From: QHWK01 sp035259385
GTDB lineage: Bacteria; Acidobacteriota; Vicinamibacteria; Vicinamibacterales; CAVVIG01
Reading direction: 5' to 3'
DNA: 64,000 nucleotides
Assembly: GCA_035259385.1 (NCBI GenBank)
Contig: DATFWL010000295.1
Coordinates: 1 to 64,000, forward strand
Position numbers and translations under genes: made by a program. Positions 9,429 through 18,517 of the stretch are shown one piece after another; within the stretch, counting starts at the first letter, position 1; every line of letters starts with the position of its first letter. The notes under the pieces were generated by a model. It saw only the letters and a list, made by a program, of their open reading frames with translations, made no database searches and was not told where the DNA came from.

Positions 9429-10865
9429 GTGAAGCTGTCCGCGTACCTCTGGGCCCTCGCCGCGGTCGCCGTCGCGTCTGCCGTGACGGTCGTAATCCAG
9501 CCATGGCTCGGCCCGAGCGTGTCGCTGATGTTCTTTCCGGCGGTCGTCTTTGCCGCAGTCCACGGCGGCTACGGTCCGGCCCTCTTCGCGACTCTGCTCT
9601 CCGCTGCCTCGCTCGCGTTCTTCTTCGTGCCACCGCGCTATTCGTTCGATCTCGGGCCCGACGATCTGTTTCGTCTCACCGCGTTCGCCGCGGTCGCCGT
9701 CGCCACCGCGTCGCTGAGCGCGTCGCGCCGCCGCGCGCAGGACGCGCAGCGCCGCGCGCTCGACGAACTGCACGCCGCGCTGACCACGCTGCGCAAGGTG
9801 AGCGGGTGGCCGACCTTCGTCGGCGCCGGCTTCGACGAGGGATCGCGCCAGCTCCTCGCGCACGCCGCCAGCGTCGTCGGCTGCGCGCGCGTGATCGCGG
9901 CGTGGGACACCGAGGACGAGCCGTGGATCTACGTCGCCGATTCCGCGTCGATGGAGGCGCTGACGCACCTCGCACCAACCGATGCGCCGGCGTCCGCGGC
10001 AACGACGGCGCTCCGGGGTGCGACGCTCACCTGCGAAGGACCGCGCGGCGAGCACGCCGATGCGTCCGCGCCGTTCGCGCTCGAGCACCTCGCCGGCCGC
10101 GTCTACTTCGTCGGCCTGCAACGGCCTTCGCCCGAAGTGATTCCGCTGGCCGAAGTCGTCGCCCGCGAAGTCGGCAACTCGCTCGAGCACCTCTACACAC
10201 AGCAACGGCTGCAGCAGGTGGCGGTCCGCGAAGATCGCCTCCGGGTCGCCCGCGATCTCCATGACGGCGTACTGCAGTCGCTCACCGGGATCCGGTTTCA
10301 GCTGCAGGCGCTCGCCGATCGAGAGTCGGAGAAGTCTGCCGTCGCCGATCACCTGCTCGCGATCGAGCGCGCGATCGCGATCGAGCAGCGCGAGCTGCGG
10401 CGGTTCATCGAAGATCTCAAGCCGGCGTCGCGGCGTCCGGTCGAGCAGGGCGGCGTCGCGCGCACGCTCGAGCAGCTGCGCGATCGGCTCGGCATCGAGT
10501 GGAAGGCGCCGATCACGGTGCGCGTGACGCCATCGGATCTGAGTCTCCGAGCCGACGTGGAGGAAGGCGTGCGGCTGCTGGTACGAGAAGCGGCGATCAA
10601 CGCGCTCAAGCATGCGCATCCGTCGCGCGTCTCGGTCGAGGTCGACGCGGGCACCGACGGCGTCCTGCAGCTGGTGATTGCGAACGACGGCCGCGGGTTT
10701 CCATTTCGCGGCCGGCTCGACCTCGACGCGCTGCTGGCGTCCAACGCCGCGCCGGTCAGCCTGTGCGAGCGCGTCAAGGAGCTCGGCGGTTCGATCGTGA
10801 TCGAATCGGGCGTCACCGGGTCGCGGGTCGAGATCAGCTTGCCGGCCGCGCGCACGGCGCCGTAG
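9429..10865 (+). CDS. Membrane sensor histidine kinase (DUF4118, HisKA_3 type)
   Basis: A 478-residue protein. An N-terminal block of three or four membrane helices (residues 5-100, with VVFAAVHGGYGPALFAT) matches the KdpD-like DUF4118 sensor. A GAF-like region (about 120-260) follows. The HisKA_3 dimerisation and phosphoacceptor segment contains VARDLHDGVLQSL, with the histidine in DLHDG. The C-terminal ATPase domain has NALKHAHP (N box) and NDGRGF (G1). It should autophosphorylate and pass phosphate to a NarL-type regulator, most plausibly the one at 13580. A TAGAAT -10 box (9415-9420) ends 8 nt before the GTG, implying a nearly leaderless mRNA. Confidence 0.85.
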   Translation: MKLSAYLWALAAVAVASAVTVVIQPWLGPSVSLMFFPAVVFAAVHGGYGPALFATLLSAASLAFFFVPPRYSFDLGPDDLFRLTAFAAVAVATASLSASRRRAQDAQRRALDELHAALTTLRKVSGWPTFVGAGFDEGSRQLLAHAASVVGCARVIAAWDTEDEPWIYVADSASMEALTHLAPTDAPASAATTALRGATLTCEGPRGEHADASAPFALEHLAGRVYFVGLQRPSPEVIPLAEVVAREVGNSLEHLYTQQRLQQVAVREDRLRVARDLHDGVLQSLTGIRFQLQALADRESEKSAVADHLLAIERAIAIEQRELRRFIEDLKPASRRPVEQGGVARTLEQLRDRLGIEWKAPITVRVTPSDLSLRADVEEGVRLLVREAAINALKHAHPSRVSVEVDAGTDGVLQLVIANDGRGFPFRGRLDLDALLASNAAPVSLCERVKELGGSIVIESGVTGSRVEISLPAARTAP

Positions 10866-11036
10866 ACGCGTACGCTGGTCCGTCATCGATCACGTTCAGC
10901 GGGCTCACGGCACGACGGGTTCGTTCGAGCTGGTCAGCAACTGCCGTCCGAATTCGGGATTCTGGCAGTGTAATCGGGCCGTAAGATTCAGATAATCGGT
11001 TACAATTGACCCCTCCTCTAAGGGACTCAAAGGAAC

Positions 11037-13472
11037 ATGCTCGACAAGCGAGCCCGCCGCACGCTCCTTCCGCTGATTTTCGCGCTCGTCGTTGTCGTCA
11101 CTCCTGATCGTCCCGCGTGTGCCGAGGAGCAAGGGCAGGGCGTCGTGGTCGATCAGACAGGCCTCCCGCTGCCTGGCGCCACCGTCCAGCTCGTGCGCGG
11201 CGCCGACGTCGTGACGACGGTCACGACCGCCGGCGACGGCACGTTTGCAATCGACCCGGCCCTCAAGGGCGACGCGCTCGTCGTCTCGCTCGATGGCTTC
11301 GAGACCGCGCGAGTCGAGCGCGCCGACGCCGCGAAGATCGTCCTCTCGATCGGCCGCGCCGCCGAGACGACAACGGTGATTGCGATGGCGCCGACGCTGA
11401 CGCCCGCGTCCCCCACGACGAGCCTGCTCGGCAGCAGCATCACCGCCGCAACCGTGTCGCGGCTGCCGTCGTCGCGTCTCAAGGCGCGGGAGTCGCTGCC
11501 GCTGCTGCCGTCGGTCGTCCGCGGACCTGACGGCCTCATGCAACTCGGCGGCGCCCGGGCACACGAGACGCCGGTGCTGCTCGACGGCTTCAACGTGACC
11601 GATCCGGCGACCGGCAACTCGTCGCTGAATCTTCCGTTCGAAGCGGTCCGCGGCGTCGACGCGCTGCGCGATCCGATGTCGGTCACCTTTGGCGACAACC
11701 TCGGCGGCATCGTTCAGATCGCGAGCCGCACCGGCGGCGACAAGTTTGCGATGGGCGTGCAGGGATTCGTGCCGCGGCCGCGCTTTGCGTCGCCGGGCTT
11801 CGGTCGGCTCGAAGGGATCTTTCCGCGCTTCCACGCGAGCGGCCCGATGGCCAACGGCCGCGATCACTACGTCGCCGCGGTCGAATACGACTACGAGCGG
11901 ATCGCCGTTCCCGACGTCACGCAGGGCCGCGGCCCGAACATCGTCGAGCAGAGCGCGATCATGTTCGGCCGGATCGACGTGCAGGCGTCGCCACGGAACG
12001 AGTTGACGCTCGAAGGCTTCGTGTTCCCGGGCGCCACCGACTCGTCCGGCCTCAGTCCGCGGCGCGACGACGAGGCGACAGCGGACCTGTCGTCGCGCGA
12101 CATCTTCGGCGGCGTCACCGATCGGTTCGTGATCGACAATTCGACGATCTTCACGGTGCAGGTCGGCGCGCTCATTCACGACGCGGAAATGCAGCGGCAC
12201 GGCAGCGGCGTCGCCCGTCTGTCGCCCGGCGGATGGCGGGGCAACTGGTTTTCCGCGCTCACGCGACAGGCGTCGCGGCTGGCGGCCATCGTCACCTGGG
12301 AGCGCGCGACCACGATGGGATCGAGGGCGCACGAGATCACGCTCGGTGGCCGCCTGACGTCGCGGCGGATGAGCGGCAGCGTCGCGGACATTCCCATTTC
12401 CGTCGAGGACACGCGCGGGCGTCTGGTGCGCAGCGTCACGTTCGGCCCGTCGGCGCAGTTCGCGGTCCGCGACTTCCCGATGGCGCTGCTGGCGCGCGAC
12501 GTCATGCACCTGAACGATCGGCTGCAGCTCGACGCCGGCGTGCGCCTCGATCACCGCGGCCGTCATCGCCGCGCGCCGCAGCCGTCCGGCCGGCTCGGCG
12601 TGCGCTATGCGCTCGATCAGTCAGGGCTGACCGTCCTGAAAGGCGGTTACGGCTCGTTCGTCGGCAACCTGCCGCTGGCCGCCGAAGCGTTCGGCTCGTA
12701 TCCAACCCGGGTCGAGCGCGACTTCGATCCGGAGACCGGCGAGGTGATCGCAGAACGAACCTTCGAGCCGATGGTCGACCAGTTGCGGCAGCCGCGCGCG
12801 GTCGCGGCGACGATCGGGATCGAGCGCCAGGTGCTGCCGCGTCTCGACGCGCAGGTCAGTTTCACCAGCCGGCGATCCACCAAGCTGCCGACGCTCAACG
12901 TGCCCGCGACGAGCGGCCGCCTCTATGTCCGCGGCGACGGCGTCTCGAATTACCACGAAGTGCAGGTCTCGGCGCGGCGCACCTTCGAGAACGATCAGCA
13001 GGTATTCGTCAGCTACGTGCGATCGTCGTCCACCGGGGAGCTGAACGACTTCGCGGCGTTGACTCAGGGATTCGACGTGCCGCTGGTCCAGCCGGGCGGC
13101 ATCGCCCGGCTCGCCGCCGACGCGCCGAACCGCGTGATCGCGTGGGGCACGTTCAACCTGCCGCGGCGCGTCGTCGTCTCGCCGGTCGTCGAGTGGCGCG
13201 ACGGGTTCCCCTACTCGGCGGTCGACGCGCGCAACTTCTATGTCGGCCAGCCGAACGGCCGCCGCTTCCCCGTGTTCATGTCCACCGATCTCGTGGTCTA
13301 CAAGACCTTCTCGGCCAAGGGGCGCAACGCCGACGTCGGCTTCCAGCTGTTCAACGCGACCAACTACTTCAACCCGCGCGATGCCTATCCGGTGGTCGGC
13401 GATCCGCGGTTCGGGACGTTCACGAACAGCGTCGGGCCGGTCCTGCGCGGCTACATGCTGCTGAAATGGTGA
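11037..13472 (+). CDS. TonB-dependent-receptor-like outer-membrane barrel with carboxypeptidase-regulatory domain
   Basis: An 811-residue outer-membrane protein. A signal peptide (residues 1-28) is followed by a carboxypeptidase-regulatory-like domain (about 34-110, GVVVDQTGLPLPGATVQL). A plug-like segment (about 130-235, QLGGARAHETPVLLDGFNV) and a C-terminal beta-barrel ending in aromatic MLLKW come next. Such CarboxypepD_reg barrels are abundant in acidobacteria and are thought to bind polymers or peptides. The ligand is not evident. AAAGGA lies just upstream of the ATG. The histidine kinase and the response regulator gene flank it, suggesting but not proving joint regulation. Confidence 0.85.
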   Translation: MLDKRARRTLLPLIFALVVVVTPDRPACAEEQGQGVVVDQTGLPLPGATVQLVRGADVVTTVTTAGDGTFAIDPALKGDALVVSLDGFETARVERADAAKIVLSIGRAAETTTVIAMAPTLTPASPTTSLLGSSITAATVSRLPSSRLKARESLPLLPSVVRGPDGLMQLGGARAHETPVLLDGFNVTDPATGNSSLNLPFEAVRGVDALRDPMSVTFGDNLGGIVQIASRTGGDKFAMGVQGFVPRPRFASPGFGRLEGIFPRFHASGPMANGRDHYVAAVEYDYERIAVPDVTQGRGPNIVEQSAIMFGRIDVQASPRNELTLEGFVFPGATDSSGLSPRRDDEATADLSSRDIFGGVTDRFVIDNSTIFTVQVGALIHDAEMQRHGSGVARLSPGGWRGNWFSALTRQASRLAAIVTWERATTMGSRAHEITLGGRLTSRRMSGSVADIPISVEDTRGRLVRSVTFGPSAQFAVRDFPMALLARDVMHLNDRLQLDAGVRLDHRGRHRRAPQPSGRLGVRYALDQSGLTVLKGGYGSFVGNLPLAAEAFGSYPTRVERDFDPETGEVIAERTFEPMVDQLRQPRAVAATIGIERQVLPRLDAQVSFTSRRSTKLPTLNVPATSGRLYVRGDGVSNYHEVQVSARRTFENDQQVFVSYVRSSSTGELNDFAALTQGFDVPLVQPGGIARLAADAPNRVIAWGTFNLPRRVVVSPVVEWRDGFPYSAVDARNFYVGQPNGRRFPVFMSTDLVVYKTFSAKGRNADVGFQLFNATNYFNPRDAYPVVGDPRFGTFTNSVGPVLRGYMLLKW

Positions 13473-13496
13473 ATCGCGCGGTGTCACTGCAATTAA

Positions 13497-13570
13497 GAAG
13501 TAGGAATGAGGAATCAAGAATGCGTCGACGACAACCACGAATTCTTGATTCGTAATTCCAAATTCTCAAT
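13497..13570. repeat. Two opposed 7-bp tandem arrays (locus 4)
   Basis: The left half has four GAA(G/T)NNN units: GAAGTAG, GAATGAG, GAATCAA, GAATGCG. After a 16-bp spacer the right half has ATTCTTG, ATTCGTA, ATTCCAA and ATTCTCA, which are GAATNNN units on the other strand. Each half follows the 3' end of one of the two convergent genes. The arms could pair loosely into a hairpin serving both genes. Confidence 0.7.
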
Positions 13571-13579
13571 TGCGGGTTT

Positions 13580-14227
13580 TCAGACGAGCCCCTTTTCCTG
13601 CGCGCACAGCACGAGCTCGAGGCGGCCGTCGACGCCCAGCTTCTCGTAGATGTTGTGCAGGTGCACCTTCACGGTGCCTTCGGAGATCGACAGCCGCTCG
13701 GCGATCGCTTTGTTGCGCAAGCCGTGCGCCACCATCCGCACGATCTCGATCTCGCGCGGAGTGAGCGTCGCTTCCGCGTGCGACACCGCCGATTCCCGCT
13801 TCAGCACCGACTTGAACGCCTGGGTCACCGTCTCGCGCTCGATCCACTGCTCGCCGCGGTGAACGCGGCGGACGCAGTCGAGCAGCGCGTCGGGTGACGC
13901 TTCCTTCAGCACCAGCCCCATCGCTCCCAGACGCATCGCTTCGACGACCTCTTCGTCGCTGATCGCCGCCGTCAACAGGACGGTGCGGCAGTGCAGCCGC
14001 TCCTTGGCGAGCGCGCGCAGCACGTCGAGGCCGTTGCGCGGCGACATGCGGAGATCGAGCACGAGAATGTCGGGCTGCTGCGACTTGACCGCGTCGATCG
14101 CGCTCGTCGCATCCGCGCAGGCGGCGACGACGATGAAGTCTCCCTGTCTGGCGAACAGCTGCTGCAGGCCGTGGAGCACGATCGGGTGGTCGTCGGCGAG
14201 TACGAGGCGAATCGACACGACTCGCAT
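13580..14227 (-). CDS. NarL/FixJ-family response regulator
   Basis: A 215-residue two-domain regulator. The receiver (residues 6-120) has the acidic pair ADDH, the phospho-acceptor Asp in DILVLDLRM and the conserved LLTAA and LKEAS positions. The LuxR-type helix-turn-helix (about 150-212) has LTPREIEIVRMVAHGLRNK and the recognition helix SEGTVKVHLHNIYEKLGV. It should bind DNA when phosphorylated, and the HisKA_3 kinase at 9429 is the natural candidate partner. It converges on the TonB-type barrel gene across an array of 7-bp repeats. Confidence 0.93.
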   Translation of the reverse strand: MRVVSIRLVLADDHPIVLHGLQQLFARQGDFIVVAACADATSAIDAVKSQQPDILVLDLRMSPRNGLDVLRALAKERLHCRTVLLTAAISDEEVVEAMRLGAMGLVLKEASPDALLDCVRRVHRGEQWIERETVTQAFKSVLKRESAVSHAEATLTPREIEIVRMVAHGLRNKAIAERLSISEGTVKVHLHNIYEKLGVDGRLELVLCAQEKGLV

Positions 14228-14311
14228 CGTCGCCCAGGTTGCACCGGCATTTCAACCCGGAAGGGGCCCCCGCTGTCGACGCGAGCCGGACTGCGGCAGA
14301 ATGAGACCACC

Positions 14312-14867
14312 GTGGCGCGCGGCACGAACGGCCTGCATCACATCACGGCAATCGCCGGTCCGGCGCAGCAGAACCTCGATTCCTACGCCGGCGTCCTCGG
14401 CATGCGCCTCGTGAAGCGAAGCGCGAACCAGGACGACTCCGGCACCTACCATCTGTTCTACGCCGACGCCGAGGGGCACCCGGGATCGGACCTGACGTTC
14501 TTTCCGTGGGCCGAGATGGCGCCGCCGCGTTCACGCCGAGGCGCGTGGGGGCGTCGGCTGCGTCCACCATCTCGCGTGGCGCGTCGACGACCAAGCGCAC
14601 CAGCGCGACGTGCGCGCCCGCATCGAAGCGGCCGGCGTGATACCGACGCCGGTGATCGACCGCTTCTGGTTCAAGTCGGTCTACTTCAGGGAGCCGGGCG
14701 GTGTGCTGCTCGAGCTCGCGACCGATGGCCCAGGCTTCGCGATCGACGAGGACGCGATGTATCTCGGTGAAACGCTCGTCCTGCCGCCGTGGCTCGAAGC
14801 GCAGCGTACGGCGGTCGAGCAGGCGCTGCCGCCGCTGTCAGTTCCTCACACACACACGAAGAGCTGA
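14312..14867 (+). pseudogene. Ring-cleaving dioxygenase/glyoxalase (MhqO-like) pseudogene with internal deletion and frameshift
   Basis: The first part (from the GTG at 14312) reads GLHHITAIAGPAQQNLDSY and then TYHLFYADAEGHPGSDLTFF, the start of the first VOC domain of MhqO-like dioxygenases. Just after FFPW the frame changes. The sequence resumes as VGCVHHLAWRVDD, then FWFKSVYFREPGGVLLE and DGPGFAID, and ends PPWLEAQRTAVE. That is the second VOC domain and C-terminus. About 120 residues that normally lie between are missing, and the two parts are out of frame. Two metal-binding half sites survive, but no single product can be made. A deletion between the repeated arginine/glycine-rich linkers that precede each VOC half is the likely cause. 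Confidence 0.8.
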
Positions 14868-15089
14868 ACAGCTCAACTGCAATGCTCGTTTCATGGCTGT
14901 TAAGGCACTCTTCTGCACGTTATTGCGCGTCACTATACAAAAAATAAGACGACAATAGATGTCAAATTTGACACCTCAATAACGAAACTCGACAATAGCG
15001 CCTCTAAGCTCAACAACGTTTCGCTGGCTCGTTCGGCAGACATGGCTGAGCTTGCTGGCTCCGCGGGTTCAACCCGGAAAGAGGCGCTG
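14868..15089 (+). promoter_or_regulatory. Promoter of the first S53 protease, with palindrome over the -35 box
   Basis: TTGACA at 14968-14973, a spacer of exactly 17 bp and GACAAT at 14991-14996 form a sigma-70-type promoter. The -35 box is the right end of a perfect 14-bp palindrome, TGTCAAATTTGACA (14960-14973), a likely operator. CTAAGCTCAACAA (15004-15016) follows near the expected start of transcription. The same arrangement is present before the second S53 gene. The rest of the interval, which is unusually AT-rich, shows no gene. Confidence 0.65.
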
Positions 15090-16448
15090 ATGAAGACACG
15101 AAGCCTTGCGTTCGCGGTCATCGCGTGTTTCTCGATCAGTCCGGCCGCGTTTGCCGGCGGCAAGCTCCGTCCGAAGATCCTCGTCGCCGAACGGGCCGAG
15201 CGCGTCACCAACGACGCGACCGCTCGTTTCACCTGTGAGCTGCGAGCGTTCACCGGATCGCTGCTGCACTGCTACGGGCCCGACGCGATTCGCGCCGCCT
15301 ACGGGGTCAACGCGCTTCTGGCGGCCGGCTTCGACGGAAAGGGCGAGACGATCGTGATCATCGAGGCGTTCGGCAGCCCGACGCTCGAAGCCGATCTCGA
15401 TCTCTTCGACGCCACCTTCGCCCTGCCAGCGCCCCCCTCGGTCAGGCAGATCCGGATGCCCGGCACGCCGCCGTTCGACGTGAACGACGACGAGCAGGTC
15501 GGCTGGGCCCTCGAGACCAGTCTCGACGTGCAGTGGGCGCATGCCATCGCGCCGGGCGCGAAGATCGTCGTGGTCGCCGCGAAGAGCTCGGACGACGGGG
15601 ATGTTCTCGACGCGCAGAATTACGCGATCAAACATCGCCTCGGTCACGTGATCTCCGAGAGCTTCGGCGAGTCCGAGCTCGACGTCAGCCGCCGGACGCT
15701 CCGAGGCTTCGAGATGAGCTATCACCAGGCGCGTGAGCGGCGGATGTCGGTACTGGTCTCCGCAGGAGACGAGGGCGCGACCAACTTCGACGCCGAGGGA
15801 AATCTGAAGTCGTTCCGCAACGTGAGCTATCCCGCGTCGTCGCCGCACGTGACCGGCGTCGGCGGCACCAACCTGTTCTTCGGCACCGCCGACCACGCGG
15901 ATCCGAACGGCACCTATCAGGGCGAAGTCGTGTGGAACGAAGAGGACCTTGGCATCGGCGCCACCGGCGGCGGCGTGAGCGCCAGGTTCCGCGAGCCGAT
16001 CTATCAGATCGAAGCGCTCCGGAGCCTGCGGTCGACGCTGAAAGGGTTCCGCGGCGTTCCTGACGTCGGCTACAACGCCGGCGTCCGCGGCGGCGTGATC
16101 ATCGCGACGACGTTCACGGGCGCAAAGGCCTTCTTCCTCGCAGGTGGAACGAGCGCGGGCGCGCCGCAGTGGGCAGGCATCGTCGCGATCACGAATCAGA
16201 TCGCGGACCGTCCGCTCGGGTTCCTCAACCCGAGGCTCTACTTCCTCGGCCGCATCGGTGCGCTCGCACCGCTGACCCACGACATCACGATCGGCGACAA
16301 CTCGTTCGCCGGGGTGGACGGTTTCTCGGCCGGCGTCGGCTATGACCTGACGACGGGCTGGGGCACACCGAATCTCGGCGTCGTGTCGCTGCTGCTGTCG
16401 AGCGGCGACGTCGACGACGACGATTGCGATATGGACGGACGGAACTAG
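15090..16448 (+). CDS. Secreted sedolisin-type (S53) serine protease, copy 1
   Basis: A 452-residue exported protease. The signal peptide is residues 1-22 (ending AAFAGG). The catalytic Glu and Asp are in ETSLDVQW (ExxxD spacing typical of S53), the oxyanion Asp is in SAGDEGA and the nucleophile Ser is in GGTSAGAPQWAG. A C-terminal calcium site is suggested by VDGFSAGVGYDLTTGWGTPN. Sedolisins cleave proteins at acidic pH outside the cell. The usual long activation pro-domain is absent: only about 40 residues separate the signal peptide from the catalytic domain. ATG at 15090 was chosen because it begins the signal peptide and follows AGAGG-like sequence. Confidence 0.88.
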   Translation: MKTRSLAFAVIACFSISPAAFAGGKLRPKILVAERAERVTNDATARFTCELRAFTGSLLHCYGPDAIRAAYGVNALLAAGFDGKGETIVIIEAFGSPTLEADLDLFDATFALPAPPSVRQIRMPGTPPFDVNDDEQVGWALETSLDVQWAHAIAPGAKIVVVAAKSSDDGDVLDAQNYAIKHRLGHVISESFGESELDVSRRTLRGFEMSYHQARERRMSVLVSAGDEGATNFDAEGNLKSFRNVSYPASSPHVTGVGGTNLFFGTADHADPNGTYQGEVVWNEEDLGIGATGGGVSARFREPIYQIEALRSLRSTLKGFRGVPDVGYNAGVRGGVIIATTFTGAKAFFLAGGTSAGAPQWAGIVAITNQIADRPLGFLNPRLYFLGRIGALAPLTHDITIGDNSFAGVDGFSAGVGYDLTTGWGTPNLGVVSLLLSSGDVDDDDCDMDGRN

Positions 16449-16743
16449 CTCGGCCCATTGCCGGCCTCTTCCAGTCGAGCGCACGGGTGCGCAGCGACAG
16501 AGGTGCGCGCGTGAAGGAAGGGTTAGAAGGTGGCAATTATCGATCCGATACCGTAGAGGCGCTCAATTTCACGTAACTTCATAAGACTGCACAGGATCCA
16601 ACAAGACACTATCTGTCAAATTTGACGGCGCTCTGGCGAGAACCGACAATGACCGGCGCCTAAGCTCAACAAGTTTTTGTCGGTTCGTCGCCCGAGTTGG
16701 TCGAGCTTCCATCCAGGGTTCAGGCCCCCAAAAAGAGGACCTC
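16449..16743 (+). promoter_or_regulatory. Promoter of the second S53 protease, copied palindrome and -35/-10 set
   Basis: TTGACG (16622-16627), 17 bp, then GACAAT (16645-16650). The -35 box again ends a palindrome, TGTCAAATTTGAC (16614-16626). CTAAGCTCAACAA recurs at 16660-16672. The bases between these blocks have diverged, so conservation is limited to the control elements. No gene is seen elsewhere in this interval. Confidence 0.65.
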
Positions 16744-18099
16744 ATGAAAACACGAAGGCTTGCGTTCGCGGTCGTCGCATGTCTGGCGATCAGTCACGCC
16801 GCGTTTGCCGGCGGCAGGATCCGTCCGAAGATCATCGTGGCCGCCAGAGCCGAGCTGACCAGCGGCGACGCCACAGCACGATTCGGCTGCGAGCTGGCCG
16901 CGTTCGACAGCCAGACGCGGTTGCACTGTTATGGTCCCGACGCCATCCGCGCCGCCTATGGCGTGCAGCAGCTCCTGTCGGCAGGGTTCGACGGAACGGG
17001 CGAGACGATCGTGCTGATCGAAGCGTACGGCAGTCCGTCGCTGGAGGCCGATCTCGCGTTGTTCGACTCGACGTTCGCTCTGCCGGCTCCTCCCTCGATC
17101 ACGCAGATTCACATGCCCGGCAGCACGCCGTTCAACGTCAACGACGACATCCAGCTTGGCTGGGCCTTCGAGACGAACCTCGACGTGCAGTGGGCGCACG
17201 CAATCGCGCCCGGCGCGAAGATCGTCGTCGTCGCCGCGAAGGACAGCGACGACCAGAGCGTCCTCGCCGCGCAGAACTTCGCGATCGAGCGCCGGCTCGG
17301 GCACGTGATCTCCGAGAGCTTCGGTGAATCCGAGCTGGACGTCGAGAGGGGCACGCTGCTCGACTACGAACGCAGCTATGCGCGCGCGCGCGACCGCCGG
17401 ATGACGGTGCTCGTCTCCGCAGGCGACGACGGCGCGACGAATCCCGACCAGGACGGCAACGAGAGGCCGTTCCGCAACGTGAGCTATCCGGCTTCCTCTC
17501 CCCAGGTGACCGGCGTCGGCGGCACGCATCTGTTGTTCGGCACCAACGGCCATGCCGATCCGGCCGGCACGTACCAGGGCGAAGTCGTCTGGAACGAGGA
17601 GGCAATCGGAGGCGGTGCAACGGGCGGCGGCGTCAGCACACGTTTCCGCATGCCGGGCTACCAGATGCTGCTGCCCGGCTCGATCAGAGCGGCCCTGGGC
17701 GGGTTCCGCGGTGTCCCCGATGTCTCGTACAACGCCGCGGTGGACGGCGGCGTGATTGTCGCGACCTCGTTCCTCGGTGCTCCGTCATTCTTCCTGGTCG
17801 GCGGCACCAGCGCCGGCGCACCGCAGTGGGCTGGCATCGTCGCGATCGCGAATCAGATCGCCGATCGTCCGCTCGGGTTCCTCAACACCAGGCTCTACTT
17901 CCTGGGCATCGTCGGCGCGCTGGCGCCGCTGACGCACGACGTCACCGCCGGCAACAATTCGTTCGCCGGCGTCGACGGTTTCTCCGCCGCCGTCGGGTAC
18001 GACCTGACGACCGGTTGGGGCACGCCGAACCTCGGCATCGTCTCGTTGCTGCTGTCGACGAGCGACGACGGCGCCGTCGAGACGTCCGGTCGCAGATAG
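16744..18099 (+). CDS. Secreted sedolisin-type (S53) serine protease, copy 2
   Basis: A 451-residue paralogue of the preceding gene, alignable over its whole length with few gaps. Signal peptide, ExxxD pair (ETNLDVQW), SAGDDGA, GGTSAGAPQWAG and VDGFSAAVGYDLTTGWGTPN are all kept, so both copies should be active. It also lacks a long pro-domain. The two genes are a tandem duplication that includes the promoter. GAGGACCTC lies just before the ATG. A strong hairpin follows the stop. Substitutions cluster in the surface-like region after residue 300, which suggests different substrate preference (inference). Confidence 0.88.
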   Translation: MKTRRLAFAVVACLAISHAAFAGGRIRPKIIVAARAELTSGDATARFGCELAAFDSQTRLHCYGPDAIRAAYGVQQLLSAGFDGTGETIVLIEAYGSPSLEADLALFDSTFALPAPPSITQIHMPGSTPFNVNDDIQLGWAFETNLDVQWAHAIAPGAKIVVVAAKDSDDQSVLAAQNFAIERRLGHVISESFGESELDVERGTLLDYERSYARARDRRMTVLVSAGDDGATNPDQDGNERPFRNVSYPASSPQVTGVGGTHLLFGTNGHADPAGTYQGEVVWNEEAIGGGATGGGVSTRFRMPGYQMLLPGSIRAALGGFRGVPDVSYNAAVDGGVIVATSFLGAPSFFLVGGTSAGAPQWAGIVAIANQIADRPLGFLNTRLYFLGIVGALAPLTHDVTAGNNSFAGVDGFSAAVGYDLTTGWGTPNLGIVSLLLSTSDDGAVETSGRR

Positions 18100-18110
18100 T
18101 CGGCCCCGGC

Positions 18111-18142
18111 GGGCGTCGCGTCGATCTTCCGGCGCGACGCCC
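18111..18142 (+). terminator. Ten-bp perfect stem after the S53 pair
   Basis: GGGCGTCGCG pairs with CGCGACGCCC over a 12-nt loop, starting 12 bp after the stop codon. There is no T-run, but position and stability fit a terminator. Confidence 0.5.
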
Positions 18143-18311
18143 GCGCACGTCTCCCGACTCGCGTTCCTCACGACTCAGCGATCATCCGCCGAATCGTTCG
18201 CACATCCCTCCCGGAGAGAAACACTGGCACGCGTGCCCGAAGCGTGCGACGATCCACCCACGCACACCGGCGTCCACGGCGTCCACGTCAGATTTCCGGC
18301 TGGAGGCTCCC

Positions 18312-18458
18312 ATGCAGACGCTGTCCCAATCGGTGTTCATCCTCGCGTTCGTGCTTCCGCCCGTCGCGCTCGTGCTCGGTGCTGCGGCGCTGGCGCTGAT
18401 GCCGCGTCGCGGTGCGAAGGTGGCGGCGGCCCGGCCGCAGCAGGCTGCGTTCAACTGA
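18312..18458 (+). CDS. Small single-pass membrane protein (48 aa)
   Basis: A 48-residue reading frame with a good ribosome binding site (GGAGG, 18302-18306) placed 5 bp before the ATG. The protein has one hydrophobic helix (VFILAFVLPPVALVLGAAA) and a short basic tail. It is not recognised as any family. The strong Shine-Dalgarno and the protein-like hydrophobic pattern support a real gene. The next gene starts 59 bp downstream and encodes an exported NHL-repeat protein, so the two may be co-expressed. Confidence 0.5.
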   Translation: MQTLSQSVFILAFVLPPVALVLGAAALALMPRRGAKVAAARPQQAAFN

Positions 18459-18517
18459 CGCAGCGCCCGCCACTGGCCTACAATCACGTCGCGCTGGAGC
18501 GCGGACGCGGAGGGTCT

